The notes under the pieces were generated by a model that saw nothing but the letters and a program-made list of their open reading frames with translations, was not told the origin of the DNA and did not search any database. Position numbers and translations under genes: made by a program. From Candidatus Rhodoferax mariagerensis (GTDB lineage Bacteria; Pseudomonadota; Gammaproteobacteria; Burkholderiales; Burkholderiaceae_C), in NCBI GenBank assembly GCA_016719055.1, contig JADKAW010000040.1:111166-175165 (forward strand): 64,000 bases of DNA. The letters are read 5' to 3'. Shown in pieces: positions 44,207 to 53,013 of the stretch (positions within the stretch are counted from its first letter, which is position 1; each line of letters starts with the position of its first letter).

Positions 44207-44243
44207 CCTCTAGCCCAATCATAATAAGCGGTAAACGCTATCA
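44204..44243 (-). repeat. Dispersed ATAGC...GGGCTAGA repeat, inside the RAYT unit
   Basis: On the minus strand it reads TGATAGCGTTTACCGC, then TTATTATGATTGGGCTAGAGGC. It lies just after the transposase stop and inside the inverted ends, so it would travel with the unit. Confidence 0.7.
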
Positions 44244-44318
44244 GAATGATGTGTCCCTAAATAAAATCTTTATAAGAAAATTGAAAATTAATTGGAATCT
44301 GACCCCAATTAATTTGTT

Positions 44319-44334
44319 TGGCACTCTTGTTGCA
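44319..44334 (+). promoter_or_regulatory. Sigma-54 (-24/-12) promoter for gltBD
   Basis: TGGCACTCTTGTTGCA matches the sigma-54 consensus TGGCAC-N5-TTGCA at every fixed base, with the key GG (44320-44321) and GC (44332-44333) separated by the required 10 bases. A transcript would start near 44345, giving a leader of about 32 bases with AGGAG before the gltB ATG. The upstream activator sites needed by such promoters would normally lie 80-150 bp upstream, which here is inside the RAYT unit. Confidence 0.82.
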
Positions 44335-44376
44335 ATGCGGTAAAGTTACTTTTTTGACTCATTTAGGAGCGCGCCA

Positions 44377-47300
44377 ATGACGACGGCTGCCGAGATCTCG
44401 CATCTCCAGGAACAAGGTTTGTATTCTTCTGACGCAGAGCATGATGCTTGTGGCGTGGGTTTTGTGGCGCACATCAAGGGCATCAAGTCACATGACATTG
44501 TCAAAAATGCACTCAAAATTCTTGAGAATCTGGACCACCGGGGTGCTGTGGGGGCTGACAAGCTGATGGGGGATGGTGCTGGCATTTTGATTCAGTTGCC
44601 TGATGCGCTGTACCGCGAAGAGATGGCCTGCAACGGCATCGCGCCTGACGGTAGTCGTGGCGTGGTGCTGCCACCCCCGGGTGAATATGGCGTGGGCATG
44701 GTGTTTTTGCCCAAGGAACACGCATCACGGCAGGCCTGCGAACAAGAGCTTGAGCGGGCCGTCAAGGCTGAAGGTCAGGTGCTGCTGGGCTGGCGCGATG
44801 TGCCGGTCAACCGCGACATGCCGATGTCGCCCAATGTGCGCAAAAAGGAACCTATCTTGCGCCAAATTTTTATTGGCCGGGGCAGCGATGTGATCGTGCA
44901 GGATGCACTGGAGCGCAAGCTCTACGTGATTCGCAAGTGCGCCAGCAAACACATCAATGCGCTGCGTCTCAAGCACAGCAAAGAGTATTACGTGCCCAGC
45001 ATGAGCAGCCGCACGGTGATTTACAAGGGCCTGCTGCTGGCCGATCAGGTCGGCACCTACTACCTGGATTTGCAAGACCCACGCTGTGTGTCCGCCCTGG
45101 GCCTGGTGCACCAGCGTTTTTCCACCAACACCTTCCCCGAGTGGCCGCTGGCGCACCCGTACCGTTATGTGGCACACAACGGCGAAATCAACACCGTCAA
45201 AGGCAACTACAACTGGATGAAGGCGCGCGAAGGGGTGATGTCTTCACCGGTGCTAGGTGCAGATTTGCAAAAGCTGTACCCGATCAGCTTTTCTGGCCAG
45301 TCTGACACAGCTACCTTTGACAACTGCCTGGAGTTGTTGACCATGGCCGGCTACCCGATCAGCCAGGCGGTGATGATGATGATTCCCGAGCCGTGGGAGC
45401 AACACACCGACATGGACCCGCGGCGCCGTGCCTTTTATGAATACCACGCCGCGATGCTGGAGCCCTGGGACGGCCCGGCATCCATTGTGTACACCGATGG
45501 ACGCCAGATTGGTGCCACGCTGGATCGTAACGGCCTGCGCCCGTCGCGCTACTGCATCACCGACGACGACCTGGTGGTGATGGCGTCCGAATCTGGCGTG
45601 TTGCCGTTTCCCGAGAACAAAATTGTGCGCAAGTGGCGGCTGCAGCCCGGCAAGATGTTCATGATCGACCTGGAGCAGGGTCGCATGGTGGACGACGAAG
45701 AGCTCAAGAGCAGCCTGGCCAACAGCAAGCCCTACAAGCAATGGATCGAAAACTTGCGCATTCGCCTGGACGATGTGCGCGGTGGCGGCGAGCCTGCCAG
45801 TGCGGCTGAGTCTGAAGGCAGTTTGCTGGACCGTCAGCAGGCCTTTGGCTTCACCCAGGAAGACCTGAAGTTTTTGATTGCCCCAATGGCTGCCAATGGC
45901 GAAGAAGCCATCGGCTCGATGGGCAACGACAGCCCGCTGGCCGTCTTGAGCGACAAGAACAAGCCGCTGTACAACTACTTCAAGCAGTTGTTTGCGCAGG
46001 TGACCAATCCGCCGATCGACCCGATCCGCGAGGCCATTGTGATGAGCCTGAACAGTTTTATCGGTCCCAAGCCGAATTTGCTGGACATCAACCAAGTCAA
46101 TCCGCCGATGCGTCTGGAAGTCAGCCAGCCAGTGCTGAATTTTGCCGACATGGCCAAGTTGCGGGACATTGCCAAACACACGCAAGGCAAGTTTCGTAGC
46201 TACACGCTCGACATCACCTACCCGCTCAACTGGGGCCGCGAGGGGGTGGAGGCCAAGCTGGCCTCGCTGTGCGCTGAAGCTGTGGACGCCATCAAGGGCG
46301 GCCACAACATCTTGATCATCACTGACCGCGCCCTGTCGCCCACACAGGTGGCCATTCCGGCGCTGCTGGCCCTGTCGGCCATCCACCAACACCTGGTGCG
46401 CGAAGGGCTGCGCACGACAGCCGGCCTGGTGGTCGAAACCGGCACCGCGCGCGAAGTTCATCACTTTGGCGTGCTGGCAGGTTATGGCGCCGAAGCCGTT
46501 CACCCCTACCTGGCGCTCGAGACCCTGGCCAGCGTCTGCAAGGATTTGCCGGGCGACTTGAGTGCCGACAAGGCCATTTACAACTACATCAAGGCGGTGG
46601 GCAAGGGTCTGTCCAAGATCATGTCCAAAATGGGTGTCAGCACCTACATGAGCTACTGCGGTGCACAACTGTTCGAGGCCATTGGTTTGTCCAGCGACAC
46701 GGTCAGCAAATATTTCACCGGTACGCCCAGCCGGGTTGAGGGCATTGGCGTGTTTGAGATCGCTGAGGAAGCCATTCGCATGCACAAGGCAGCGTTTGGC
46801 GCTGATCCGGTGCTGGCCAGCCGGCTTGACGCCGGTGGCGAATACGCCTGGCGTACCCGTGGCGAAGAACACATGTGGACTCCGGATGCCATTGCCAAGT
46901 TGCAGCACAGCACCCGCGCCAACAACTGGAACACCTACAAGGAATACGCGCAAATCATCAATGACCAGAGCAAGCGCCACATGACGCTGCGCGGCTTGTT
47001 CGAGTTCAAGATCGACCCGTCCAAAGCCATCCCGCTGGACGGGGTCGAGTCTGCCAAAGAAATTGTCAAGCGCTTTGCCACCGGGGCCATGTCACTGGGG
47101 TCTATTTCGACCGAGGCACACGCCACGCTGGCGGTGGCCATGAACCGCATCGGTGGCAAGAGCAACACTGGCGAAGGGGGCGAAGACCCGGCGCGCTACC
47201 GCAACGAACTCAAAGGCATTCCGATCAAGCTGGGCGACACCTTGAAGAGCGTGATTGGTGCCGACGTGGTCGAAGTGGATCTGCCGTTGCAGGCTGGCGA

Positions 47301-49146
47301 CAGTCTGCGCAGCCGCATTAAACAGGTGGCGTCTGGTCGTTTTGGCGTCACTGCCGAGTACCTGAGCAGCGCCGACCAGATCCAGATCAAGATGGCACAA
47401 GGTGCCAAGCCGGGCGAGGGCGGCCAGTTGCCCGGCGGCAAGGTGTCTGACTATATTGGCAAGCTGCGACACTCGGTACCGGGTGTGGGCCTGATCAGCC
47501 CGCCGCCGCACCACGACATTTATTCGATTGAAGACCTGGCGCAGCTGATTCACGACCTGAAAAACGTCACGCCGACCGCCAGCATCAGCGTCAAGCTGGT
47601 GTCTGAAATTGGTGTGGGCACCATCGCCGCAGGGGTGGCCAAATGCAAGGCCGACCATGTGGTGATTGCCGGGCACGACGGCGGCACTGGGGCCTCGCCT
47701 TGGTCGTCCATCAAGCATGCAGGCAGCCCGTGGGAAATCGGCCTGGCCGAAACCCAGCAAACGCTGGTCTTGAACCGCCTGCGCAGCCGCATCCGGGTGC
47801 AGACCGACGGTCAGCTCAAAACCGGCCGTGATGTGGCCATTGGTGCCTTGCTGGGCGCTGACGAGTTCGGTTTCGCCACGGCACCGCTGGTGGTGGAAGG
47901 GTGCATCATGATGCGCAAATGCCACCTCAACACCTGCCCGGTGGGCGTGGCTACGCAAGACCCGCTGCTGCGCCAAAAGTTTTCGGGCAAACCCGAGCAC
48001 GTGGTGAACTACTTCTTTTTCGTCGCCGAAGAAGTCCGCCAGATCATGGCGCAACTGGGCATTCGCAAATTTGACGACATGATTGGCCGCGCCGACCTGC
48101 TCGACATGCGCGCAGGTCTGGCGCACTGGAAAGCCAAGGGCCTGGACTTCAGCCGCCTGCTGGCCATGCCCAATGTGCCCGCCGATGTGCCGCGTTTCCA
48201 CCAGGAGTTGCAGGAACATGGGTTGGAAAAGTCGCTCGACAACGTGCTGATCGAAAAAAGCCGTGCCGCCATCGACAAGGGGCAGCGCGTGCAGTTCATC
48301 GAGGTGGCACGCAACGTCAACCGCTCGGTCGGGGCCATGCTCTCTGGCGCGGTGACCCAGGTGCACCCCGAAGGCTTACCCGACGACAGCATTCGCATTC
48401 AGCTCGAAGGCACAGGCGGCCAGTCGTTTGGGGCGTTTTTATGCAAGGGCATCACGCTATACCTGATTGGCGACGCCAACGACTACACCGGCAAGGGTTT
48501 GTCAGGCGGCCGGGTGGTGGTGCGTCCGAGCATCGATTTCCGCGGTGAGGCCACCAAAAACACCATTGTGGGCAACACCGTGATGTTTGGCGCCACCAGC
48601 GGCGAGGCCTTTTTAAGCGGTGTGGCCGGTGAGCGTTTTGCTGTGCGTTTGTCAGGTGCCACTGCGGTGGTCGAAGGCACAGGTGACCACGGCTGTGAAT
48701 ACATGACCGGCGGCACGGTGGTGGTGCTGGGCAAGACCGGGCGCAATTTTGCTGCAGGCATGAGCGGCGGGATTGCCTATGTGTATGACGAAGATGGCCA
48801 GTTTGCCAAGCGTTGCAACACCGCCATGGTGACGCTGGAAAAGGTGCTGTCGATGGTGGACCAGCAAGCCGGCATCAACGAAAAACTCTGGCACCGTGGG
48901 CTGGCCGATGAGGTGCAGCTCAAGAAGCTGCTTGAAGAGCACAACCGCTGGACCGGCAGCAAGCGCGCCCGCGAACTGCTCGACAACTGGGACACCAGCC
49001 GTCAGAAGTTTGTCAAGGTGTTTCCCATCGAGTACAAGCGTGCCCTGGGCGAGATCCATGCAAAAAAATCGGCCCTAGCCCTTGATGCTCTTGCGCAAGC
49101 AGCTATTAAAAAAGAAGCTGACAAAAAGAACGTGGTGGCCAATTGA
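44377..49146 (+). CDS. gltB: Glutamate synthase, large (alpha) subunit
   Basis: The 1589-residue protein has an N-terminal Ntn glutaminase whose nucleophile is C25 in HDACGVGFVAH, normally exposed by removal of the first residues. A central domain and the FMN-binding synthase domain follow (GGKSNTGEGGEDPARYRNEL, PGEGGQLPGGKVSDYIGKLR). The 3Fe-4S cysteines lie in CIMMRKCHLNTCPVGVATQ (about residues 1175-1190). A C-terminal GXGXG beta-helix ends the protein. It makes glutamate from glutamine and 2-oxoglutarate with GltD and NADPH. The last residues (ALDALAQAAIKKEADKK) are encoded by a dispersed repeat copy. Transcription is probably sigma-54 dependent. Confidence 0.97.
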   Translation: MTTAAEISHLQEQGLYSSDAEHDACGVGFVAHIKGIKSHDIVKNALKILENLDHRGAVGADKLMGDGAGILIQLPDALYREEMACNGIAPDGSRGVVLPPPGEYGVGMVFLPKEHASRQACEQELERAVKAEGQVLLGWRDVPVNRDMPMSPNVRKKEPILRQIFIGRGSDVIVQDALERKLYVIRKCASKHINALRLKHSKEYYVPSMSSRTVIYKGLLLADQVGTYYLDLQDPRCVSALGLVHQRFSTNTFPEWPLAHPYRYVAHNGEINTVKGNYNWMKAREGVMSSPVLGADLQKLYPISFSGQSDTATFDNCLELLTMAGYPISQAVMMMIPEPWEQHTDMDPRRRAFYEYHAAMLEPWDGPASIVYTDGRQIGATLDRNGLRPSRYCITDDDLVVMASESGVLPFPENKIVRKWRLQPGKMFMIDLEQGRMVDDEELKSSLANSKPYKQWIENLRIRLDDVRGGGEPASAAESEGSLLDRQQAFGFTQEDLKFLIAPMAANGEEAIGSMGNDSPLAVLSDKNKPLYNYFKQLFAQVTNPPIDPIREAIVMSLNSFIGPKPNLLDINQVNPPMRLEVSQPVLNFADMAKLRDIAKHTQGKFRSYTLDITYPLNWGREGVEAKLASLCAEAVDAIKGGHNILIITDRALSPTQVAIPALLALSAIHQHLVREGLRTTAGLVVETGTAREVHHFGVLAGYGAEAVHPYLALETLASVCKDLPGDLSADKAIYNYIKAVGKGLSKIMSKMGVSTYMSYCGAQLFEAIGLSSDTVSKYFTGTPSRVEGIGVFEIAEEAIRMHKAAFGADPVLASRLDAGGEYAWRTRGEEHMWTPDAIAKLQHSTRANNWNTYKEYAQIINDQSKRHMTLRGLFEFKIDPSKAIPLDGVESAKEIVKRFATGAMSLGSISTEAHATLAVAMNRIGGKSNTGEGGEDPARYRNELKGIPIKLGDTLKSVIGADVVEVDLPLQAGDSLRSRIKQVASGRFGVTAEYLSSADQIQIKMAQGAKPGEGGQLPGGKVSDYIGKLRHSVPGVGLISPPPHHDIYSIEDLAQLIHDLKNVTPTASISVKLVSEIGVGTIAAGVAKCKADHVVIAGHDGGTGASPWSSIKHAGSPWEIGLAETQQTLVLNRLRSRIRVQTDGQLKTGRDVAIGALLGADEFGFATAPLVVEGCIMMRKCHLNTCPVGVATQDPLLRQKFSGKPEHVVNYFFFVAEEVRQIMAQLGIRKFDDMIGRADLLDMRAGLAHWKAKGLDFSRLLAMPNVPADVPRFHQELQEHGLEKSLDNVLIEKSRAAIDKGQRVQFIEVARNVNRSVGAMLSGAVTQVHPEGLPDDSIRIQLEGTGGQSFGAFLCKGITLYLIGDANDYTGKGLSGGRVVVRPSIDFRGEATKNTIVGNTVMFGATSGEAFLSGVAGERFAVRLSGATAVVEGTGDHGCEYMTGGTVVVLGKTGRNFAAGMSGGIAYVYDEDGQFAKRCNTAMVTLEKVLSMVDQQAGINEKLWHRGLADEVQLKKLLEEHNRWTGSKRARELLDNWDTSRQKFVKVFPIEYKRALGEIHAKKSALALDALAQAAIKKEADKKNVVAN
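49072..49112 (-). repeat. Dispersed ATAGC...GGGCTAGA repeat, in the gltB 3' end
   Basis: On the minus strand it reads TTTTTAATAGCTGCTTGCGC, then AAGAGCATCAAGGGCTAGGG, one of the clearest copies. It supplies about 14 codons of the gltB C-terminus in frame. Confidence 0.75.
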
Positions 49147-49232
49147 CCTTCTTCGCGGCGAACGGCAGACGTTCAACCAAACAATGACATCGTGGGGTTC
49201 GCGCCAAAGTGCGGGCCAGCAAAGGAAAAATC

Positions 49233-50699
49233 ATGGGAAAAGTGACTGGTTTTATGGAAATCGAACGCATCGAGGAGGGTTACAAACCCGTTCCCGAGCG
49301 GCTCAAGAATTACGGCGAGTTTGTTATCGGCCTGAACGACGCACAGTCGCGCCAACAGGCGGCGCGTTGCATGGACTGCGGCACACCGTTTTGCAACAGT
49401 GGCTGCCCGGTCAACAACATCATTCCGGACTTCAACGATCTGGTTTACCAGGGCGACTGGCAAAACGCCATTGACGTGCTGCACAGCACCAACAATTTCC
49501 CCGAGTTCACCGGGCGCATTTGCCCGGCACCGTGTGAGGCTGCCTGCACGCTCAATGTCAACCAGTTGCCGGTGGGCATCAAGAGCATTGAGCATGCCAT
49601 CATCGACCACGCCTGGGTGCAGGGCTGGGTCAAGCCGCAACCCGCGCAACACAAGACCGGCAAAAAAGTCGCGGTGGTGGGTTCAGGACCAGCCGGTATG
49701 GCGGCAGCTCAACAGTTGGCGCGGGTTGGCCACGCGGTGACGCTGTTTGAGAAAAATGACCGCATTGGTGGCCTGCTGCGTTATGGCATTCCAGACTTCA
49801 AGATGGAAAAGACTCACATCGATAGGCGCGCTGAGCAACTCAAGGCTGAAGGTGTCACGATACGTACAAGTGTGCTGGTTGGGGCACTGCCCAAGGGCAG
49901 CAAGGTGACCAACTGGGCCAAAGAAACCGTCTCGCCCGAGCAATTGCACAAGGACTTTGACGCGGTGCTGCTGACCGGCGGCTCTGAACAGTCGCGCGAC
50001 CTGCCGGTGCCCGGGCGGGACCTGGATGGCATCCACTTCGCCATGGAGTTTTTGCCACAGCAAAACAAGGTCAATGCCGGCGACAAACTCAAGGGCCAGT
50101 TGCGCGCCGAAGGCAAACATGTGATTGTGATCGGCGGCGGCGACACCGGGTCTGATTGTGTGGGCACCAGCAACCGTCATGGTGCAGTCAGTGTGACCCA
50201 GTTTGAAGTGATGCCGCAGCCACCCGTCGAAGAAAACCGCCCCATGACCTGGCCTTACTGGCCACTCAAACTGCGCACCAGTTCCAGTCACGACGAGGGC
50301 TGCACCCGCGAGTTCGCTATTTCCACCAAGGAGTTCATCGGTGAAAAGGGCAAGGTCACCGGTTTGAAGGCCGTACAGATCGAATTCAAGGACGGCAAGA
50401 TAGTCGAGGTGGCGGGTACTGAGAAGACTTATCAGGCTGATCTGGTGCTGCTGGCCATGGGTTTTGTAAACCCCGTTGCAACCGTTCTGGAAGCCTTTGG
50501 CCTTGAGAAGGATGCCCGTGGCAACGCCAGGGCTACATGCGACCTCAACGGGGGTTATGCCACCAACGTGCCTAAGGTGTTCGCCGCCGGTGACATGCGT
50601 CGGGGCCAGAGCCTGGTGGTGTGGGCCATCCGCGAAGGCCGCCAGGCCGCACGTGCGGTGGATGAGTTTTTGATGGGTTGTAGCGACCTGCCACGTTGA
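49233..50699 (+). CDS. gltD: Glutamate synthase, small (beta) subunit
   Basis: The 488-residue protein has N-terminal 4Fe-4S cysteines (RCMDCGTPFCNSGCPVNN and ICPAPCEAACTL), an FAD site VAVVGSGPAGMAAAQQLA, an NADPH site VIVIGGGDTGSDCVGT, and the closing FAAGDMRRGQSLVVWAIREG. The start at 49233 has AAGGAAAA upstream. It passes electrons from NADPH to GltB. It lies 86 bp after gltB. Confidence 0.97.
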   Translation: MGKVTGFMEIERIEEGYKPVPERLKNYGEFVIGLNDAQSRQQAARCMDCGTPFCNSGCPVNNIIPDFNDLVYQGDWQNAIDVLHSTNNFPEFTGRICPAPCEAACTLNVNQLPVGIKSIEHAIIDHAWVQGWVKPQPAQHKTGKKVAVVGSGPAGMAAAQQLARVGHAVTLFEKNDRIGGLLRYGIPDFKMEKTHIDRRAEQLKAEGVTIRTSVLVGALPKGSKVTNWAKETVSPEQLHKDFDAVLLTGGSEQSRDLPVPGRDLDGIHFAMEFLPQQNKVNAGDKLKGQLRAEGKHVIVIGGGDTGSDCVGTSNRHGAVSVTQFEVMPQPPVEENRPMTWPYWPLKLRTSSSHDEGCTREFAISTKEFIGEKGKVTGLKAVQIEFKDGKIVEVAGTEKTYQADLVLLAMGFVNPVATVLEAFGLEKDARGNARATCDLNGGYATNVPKVFAAGDMRRGQSLVVWAIREGRQAARAVDEFLMGCSDLPR

Positions 50700-50758
50700 G
50701 GGGCGGGGTTACAGCAGCGCTTGCACATCAGCCAACCCACCTTCAACTATGATCGACG

Positions 50759-50776
50759 GACCGGGTTTGCCCGGTC
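50759..50776 (+). promoter_or_regulatory. GC-rich hairpin just before mlaF
   Basis: GACCGGG and CCCGGTC form a perfect 7-bp stem with a 4-base loop, followed by TCTCTATTC and the mlaF ATG ten bases later. It may be the terminator of gltBD, but the T-run is poor. It may instead be a structure in the mlaF leader, where no ribosome-binding site is evident. Confidence 0.5.
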
Positions 50777-50785
50777 TCTCTATTC

Positions 50786-51604
50786 ATGGCCAAACATTCG
50801 CCGTCCACGCTGGTTGAAATGCGTCACTTGAGCTTTGGCTACGGTGACCGCCTGATCCTGGACGACATTTCTTTGTCCATCCCGCGCGGCAAGGTCACCG
50901 CGCTGATGGGCGCCTCGGGTGGTGGCAAGACCACGGTGCTGCGCCTCATCGGCGGCCAGATCAAGGCCCAAAAAGGTCAGACACTGTTTGATGGCCAGGA
51001 CATCACCCTCATGAACCAGGCCGATTTGTACACGGCGCGTCGGCGCATGGGCATGCTGTTCCAGTTTGGTGCCTTGTTTGCCGACCTGTCGGTGTTTGAG
51101 AATGTAGCTTTTCCATTGCGTGAACATTCTGACCTGCCTGAGGCATTGATTCGTGATGTGGTGCTGATGAAGCTCAATGCGGTGGGTTTGCGTGGCGCCC
51201 GCGACCTCAAACCCAGCGACCTGTCAGGTGGCATGGCACGCCGCGTTGCGCTGGCACGGGCCATTGCGCTGGACCCCGAGTTGGTGATGTACGACGAGCC
51301 CTTTGCCGGCCTCGATCCGATTTCATTGGGTACTGCAGCGCGGCTGATCCGTGAATTGAATGACGCCATGGGCCTGACCAGCATTTTTGTTAGCCACGAC
51401 CTGGAACAGACCTTTGCCATTGCCGATCAGGTGATTATTCTGGCCAACGGCAAGATTGCCGTGCAGGGCACTCCCCAAGAGGTACGCAGTAGTACCGACC
51501 CGCTGGTTTACCAGTATGTGCATGCCTTGCCCGACGGCCCGGTGCATTTTCATTACCCGGGCCCGACCATGGCGCAGGACTTTGGTGCGGAGTTGGCCTC
51601 ATGA
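50786..51604 (+). CDS. mlaF: Phospholipid transport ABC ATPase MlaF
   Basis: The 272-residue ATPase has Walker A LMGASGGGKTTVLRLIGG, LFQFGALFADLSVFENV (a Q-loop text typical of MlaF), signature LSGGMARRVALARAIALDPE and Walker B LVMYDEPFAGLDP. It drives lipid movement through MlaE. It opens the mla operon mlaF-E-D-A-C-B, with its stop overlapping the mlaE ATG. Confidence 0.95.
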   Translation: MAKHSPSTLVEMRHLSFGYGDRLILDDISLSIPRGKVTALMGASGGGKTTVLRLIGGQIKAQKGQTLFDGQDITLMNQADLYTARRRMGMLFQFGALFADLSVFENVAFPLREHSDLPEALIRDVVLMKLNAVGLRGARDLKPSDLSGGMARRVALARAIALDPELVMYDEPFAGLDPISLGTAARLIRELNDAMGLTSIFVSHDLEQTFAIADQVIILANGKIAVQGTPQEVRSSTDPLVYQYVHALPDGPVHFHYPGPTMAQDFGAELAS

Positions 51605-52383
51605 GCGGTTTTCGACTCAGCGATATTGGCTTATGGGTGCGCAGTCATCTTGATGCCATGGGCTACGCGGCACGGCTGTTTATGCGGTTGTGGGCCACGC
51701 TGGGCTACGCCCTCAGACGCAACGTGCTGGTGCGTGATCAGATCCATTTTTTGGGCAATTACTCGTTGCCCATCATCACCGTGGCAGGTTTGTTTGTCGG
51801 GTTTGTGTTCGGCCTGCAGGGGTATTACGTGCTCAAGCGGTACGGGTCGGCCGAGTCTCTGGGCTTGATGGTGGCGCTGAGCTTGCTGCGTGAATTGGGT
51901 CCGGTGGTCACCGCCCTGTTGTTTGCGGGGCGCGCCGGTACATCACTGACAGCAGAAATTGGGCTGATGAAAGCCGGGGAGCAAATCAGTGTGATGGAAA
52001 TGATGGCGGTTGACCCGGTGCAGCGGGTGCTCGCGCCACGATTCTGGGCGGGTTTGATCGTCATGCCCTTGCTGGCGGCCATGTTCAGTGCTGCCGGTGT
52101 GATCGGCGGCTGGGTGGTGGGTGTTTTGATGATTGGGGTCGACGGCGGAGCCTTCTGGAGCCAGATTCAAGGTGGTGTCGATGTGTTTGCCGACCTGGGC
52201 AATGGGGTGCTCAAGAGTTTTGTGTTTGGTGTGGCGGTGACATTCATTGCGTTGCTGCAGGGTTACAACGCACAGGCCACGCCGGAAGGTGTGGCCAAGG
52301 CCACCACCCGCACCGTGGTGATGGCGTCGCTGACGGTATTGGGCCTGGACTTTATCCTCACCGCCATGATGTTTACGATATGA
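51601..52383 (+). CDS. mlaE: Phospholipid transport permease MlaE
   Basis: The 260-residue permease has QIHFLGNYSLPIITVAGLFV, GRAGTSLTAEIGLMKAGEQI and MMAVDPVQRVLAPRFWAGLI, with the conserved DPV and GxxxSLTAE texts of the MlaE family and five to six helices. It sits in the inner membrane. It starts with a 4-base overlap (ATGA) with mlaF. Confidence 0.95.
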   Translation: MSGFRLSDIGLWVRSHLDAMGYAARLFMRLWATLGYALRRNVLVRDQIHFLGNYSLPIITVAGLFVGFVFGLQGYYVLKRYGSAESLGLMVALSLLRELGPVVTALLFAGRAGTSLTAEIGLMKAGEQISVMEMMAVDPVQRVLAPRFWAGLIVMPLLAAMFSAAGVIGGWVVGVLMIGVDGGAFWSQIQGGVDVFADLGNGVLKSFVFGVAVTFIALLQGYNAQATPEGVAKATTRTVVMASLTVLGLDFILTAMMFTI

Positions 52384-52397
52384 ATACCTTGCCGGAC

Positions 52398-52498
52398 AGA
52401 CCCAAGCGACACGCAGTGCGCATGCTCTGTCCTCAACTTTGCTATTGCCTTGTGGGAAAGACCTGGTGACACGCAGTGCACCAGCTCTGTCCTCAACT
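52398..52498. repeat. Two 41-bp imperfect direct repeats between mlaE and mlaD
   Basis: GACACGCAGTGC, a 3-8 base variable part, and GCTCTGTCCTCAACT occur at 52408-52438 and again at 52468-52498 with a 60-bp period; the preceding GACC is shared. They fill the 132-bp gap that separates otherwise tightly packed mla genes. Confidence 0.75.
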
Positions 52499-52515
52499 GA
52501 TTAGAAAGATATTGA

Positions 52516-53013
52516 ATGCAACGCTCAAAAAATGACATCTGGGTGGGACTGTTTGTGCTGATTGGCGCGGTGGCCATTTTGTTTTTGGCCTTGCAATCCG
52601 CCAATTTGCTGACTCTGAGTTTCCAGAAGACTTACACAGTGCTGGCCAAGTTTGACAATATTGGCGGGCTCAAACCCAAAGCGGCGGTCAAAAGTGCTGG
52701 CGTGGTGGTTGGACGGGTAGACGATATCGTGTTTGACGACAAGTCATTTCAGGCCCGTGTCACACTGGCGCTTGAAAACCGCTATGCTTTTCCCAAAGAC
52801 AGTTCGCTAAAAATACTCACCAGCGGACTGCTCGGTGATCAGTACCTGGGCATTGAAGCGGGTGCCGACGACAAGAACCTTGTGGCTGGCGACGTGATCT
52901 CCAGCACCCAGTCGGCCGTGGTGCTTGAAAATTTGATCAGCCAATTTTTGTACAGTAAAGCCGCTGACAGCGCCACCCCGGCCGCTGATGGCGCAAGCAA
53001 AGGGAAGCCATGA
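52516..53013 (+). CDS. mlaD: Phospholipid-binding protein MlaD
   Basis: The 165-residue protein has one membrane helix (IWVGLFVLIGAVAILFLAL) and an MCE domain from YTVLAKFDNIGGLKPKAAVK to LTSGLLGDQYLGIEAGAD, with an Ala/Lys tail. MlaD forms the hexameric periplasmic lipid tunnel on MlaE. It overlaps the mlaA start. Confidence 0.95.
   Translation: MQRSKNDIWVGLFVLIGAVAILFLALQSANLLTLSFQKTYTVLAKFDNIGGLKPKAAVKSAGVVVGRVDDIVFDDKSFQARVTLALENRYAFPKDSSLKILTSGLLGDQYLGIEAGADDKNLVAGDVISSTQSAVVLENLISQFLYSKAADSATPAADGASKGKP

Larger units (their letters stand above)
43457..44310. mobile_element. RAYT mobile unit with 21-bp inverted ends
   Basis: The 21 bases at 43457-43477 (core GGGGTCAGATTCC between AATT arms) are repeated as their exact inverse at 44290-44310. 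They enclose one REP-associated tyrosine transposase gene of 705 bp and a copy of the dispersed 40-bp repeat. The left end begins inside the TAA stop of the methyltransferase gene, and the right end stops eight bases before the gltB sigma-54 promoter. Such end palindromes are typical of RAYT units in Comamonadaceae, as far as I recall. No target duplication was seen, as expected for HUH-type transposition. Confidence 0.85.

Noticed and set aside
45253..46980. 575-codon open frame antisense to gltB
   Set aside because: It is long only because gltB has biased third positions. gltB motifs on the plus strand are unmistakable.
47092..48366. 424-codon open frame antisense to gltB
   Set aside because: Same reason: it overlaps the FMN and Fe-S domains of gltB and has no start signal.
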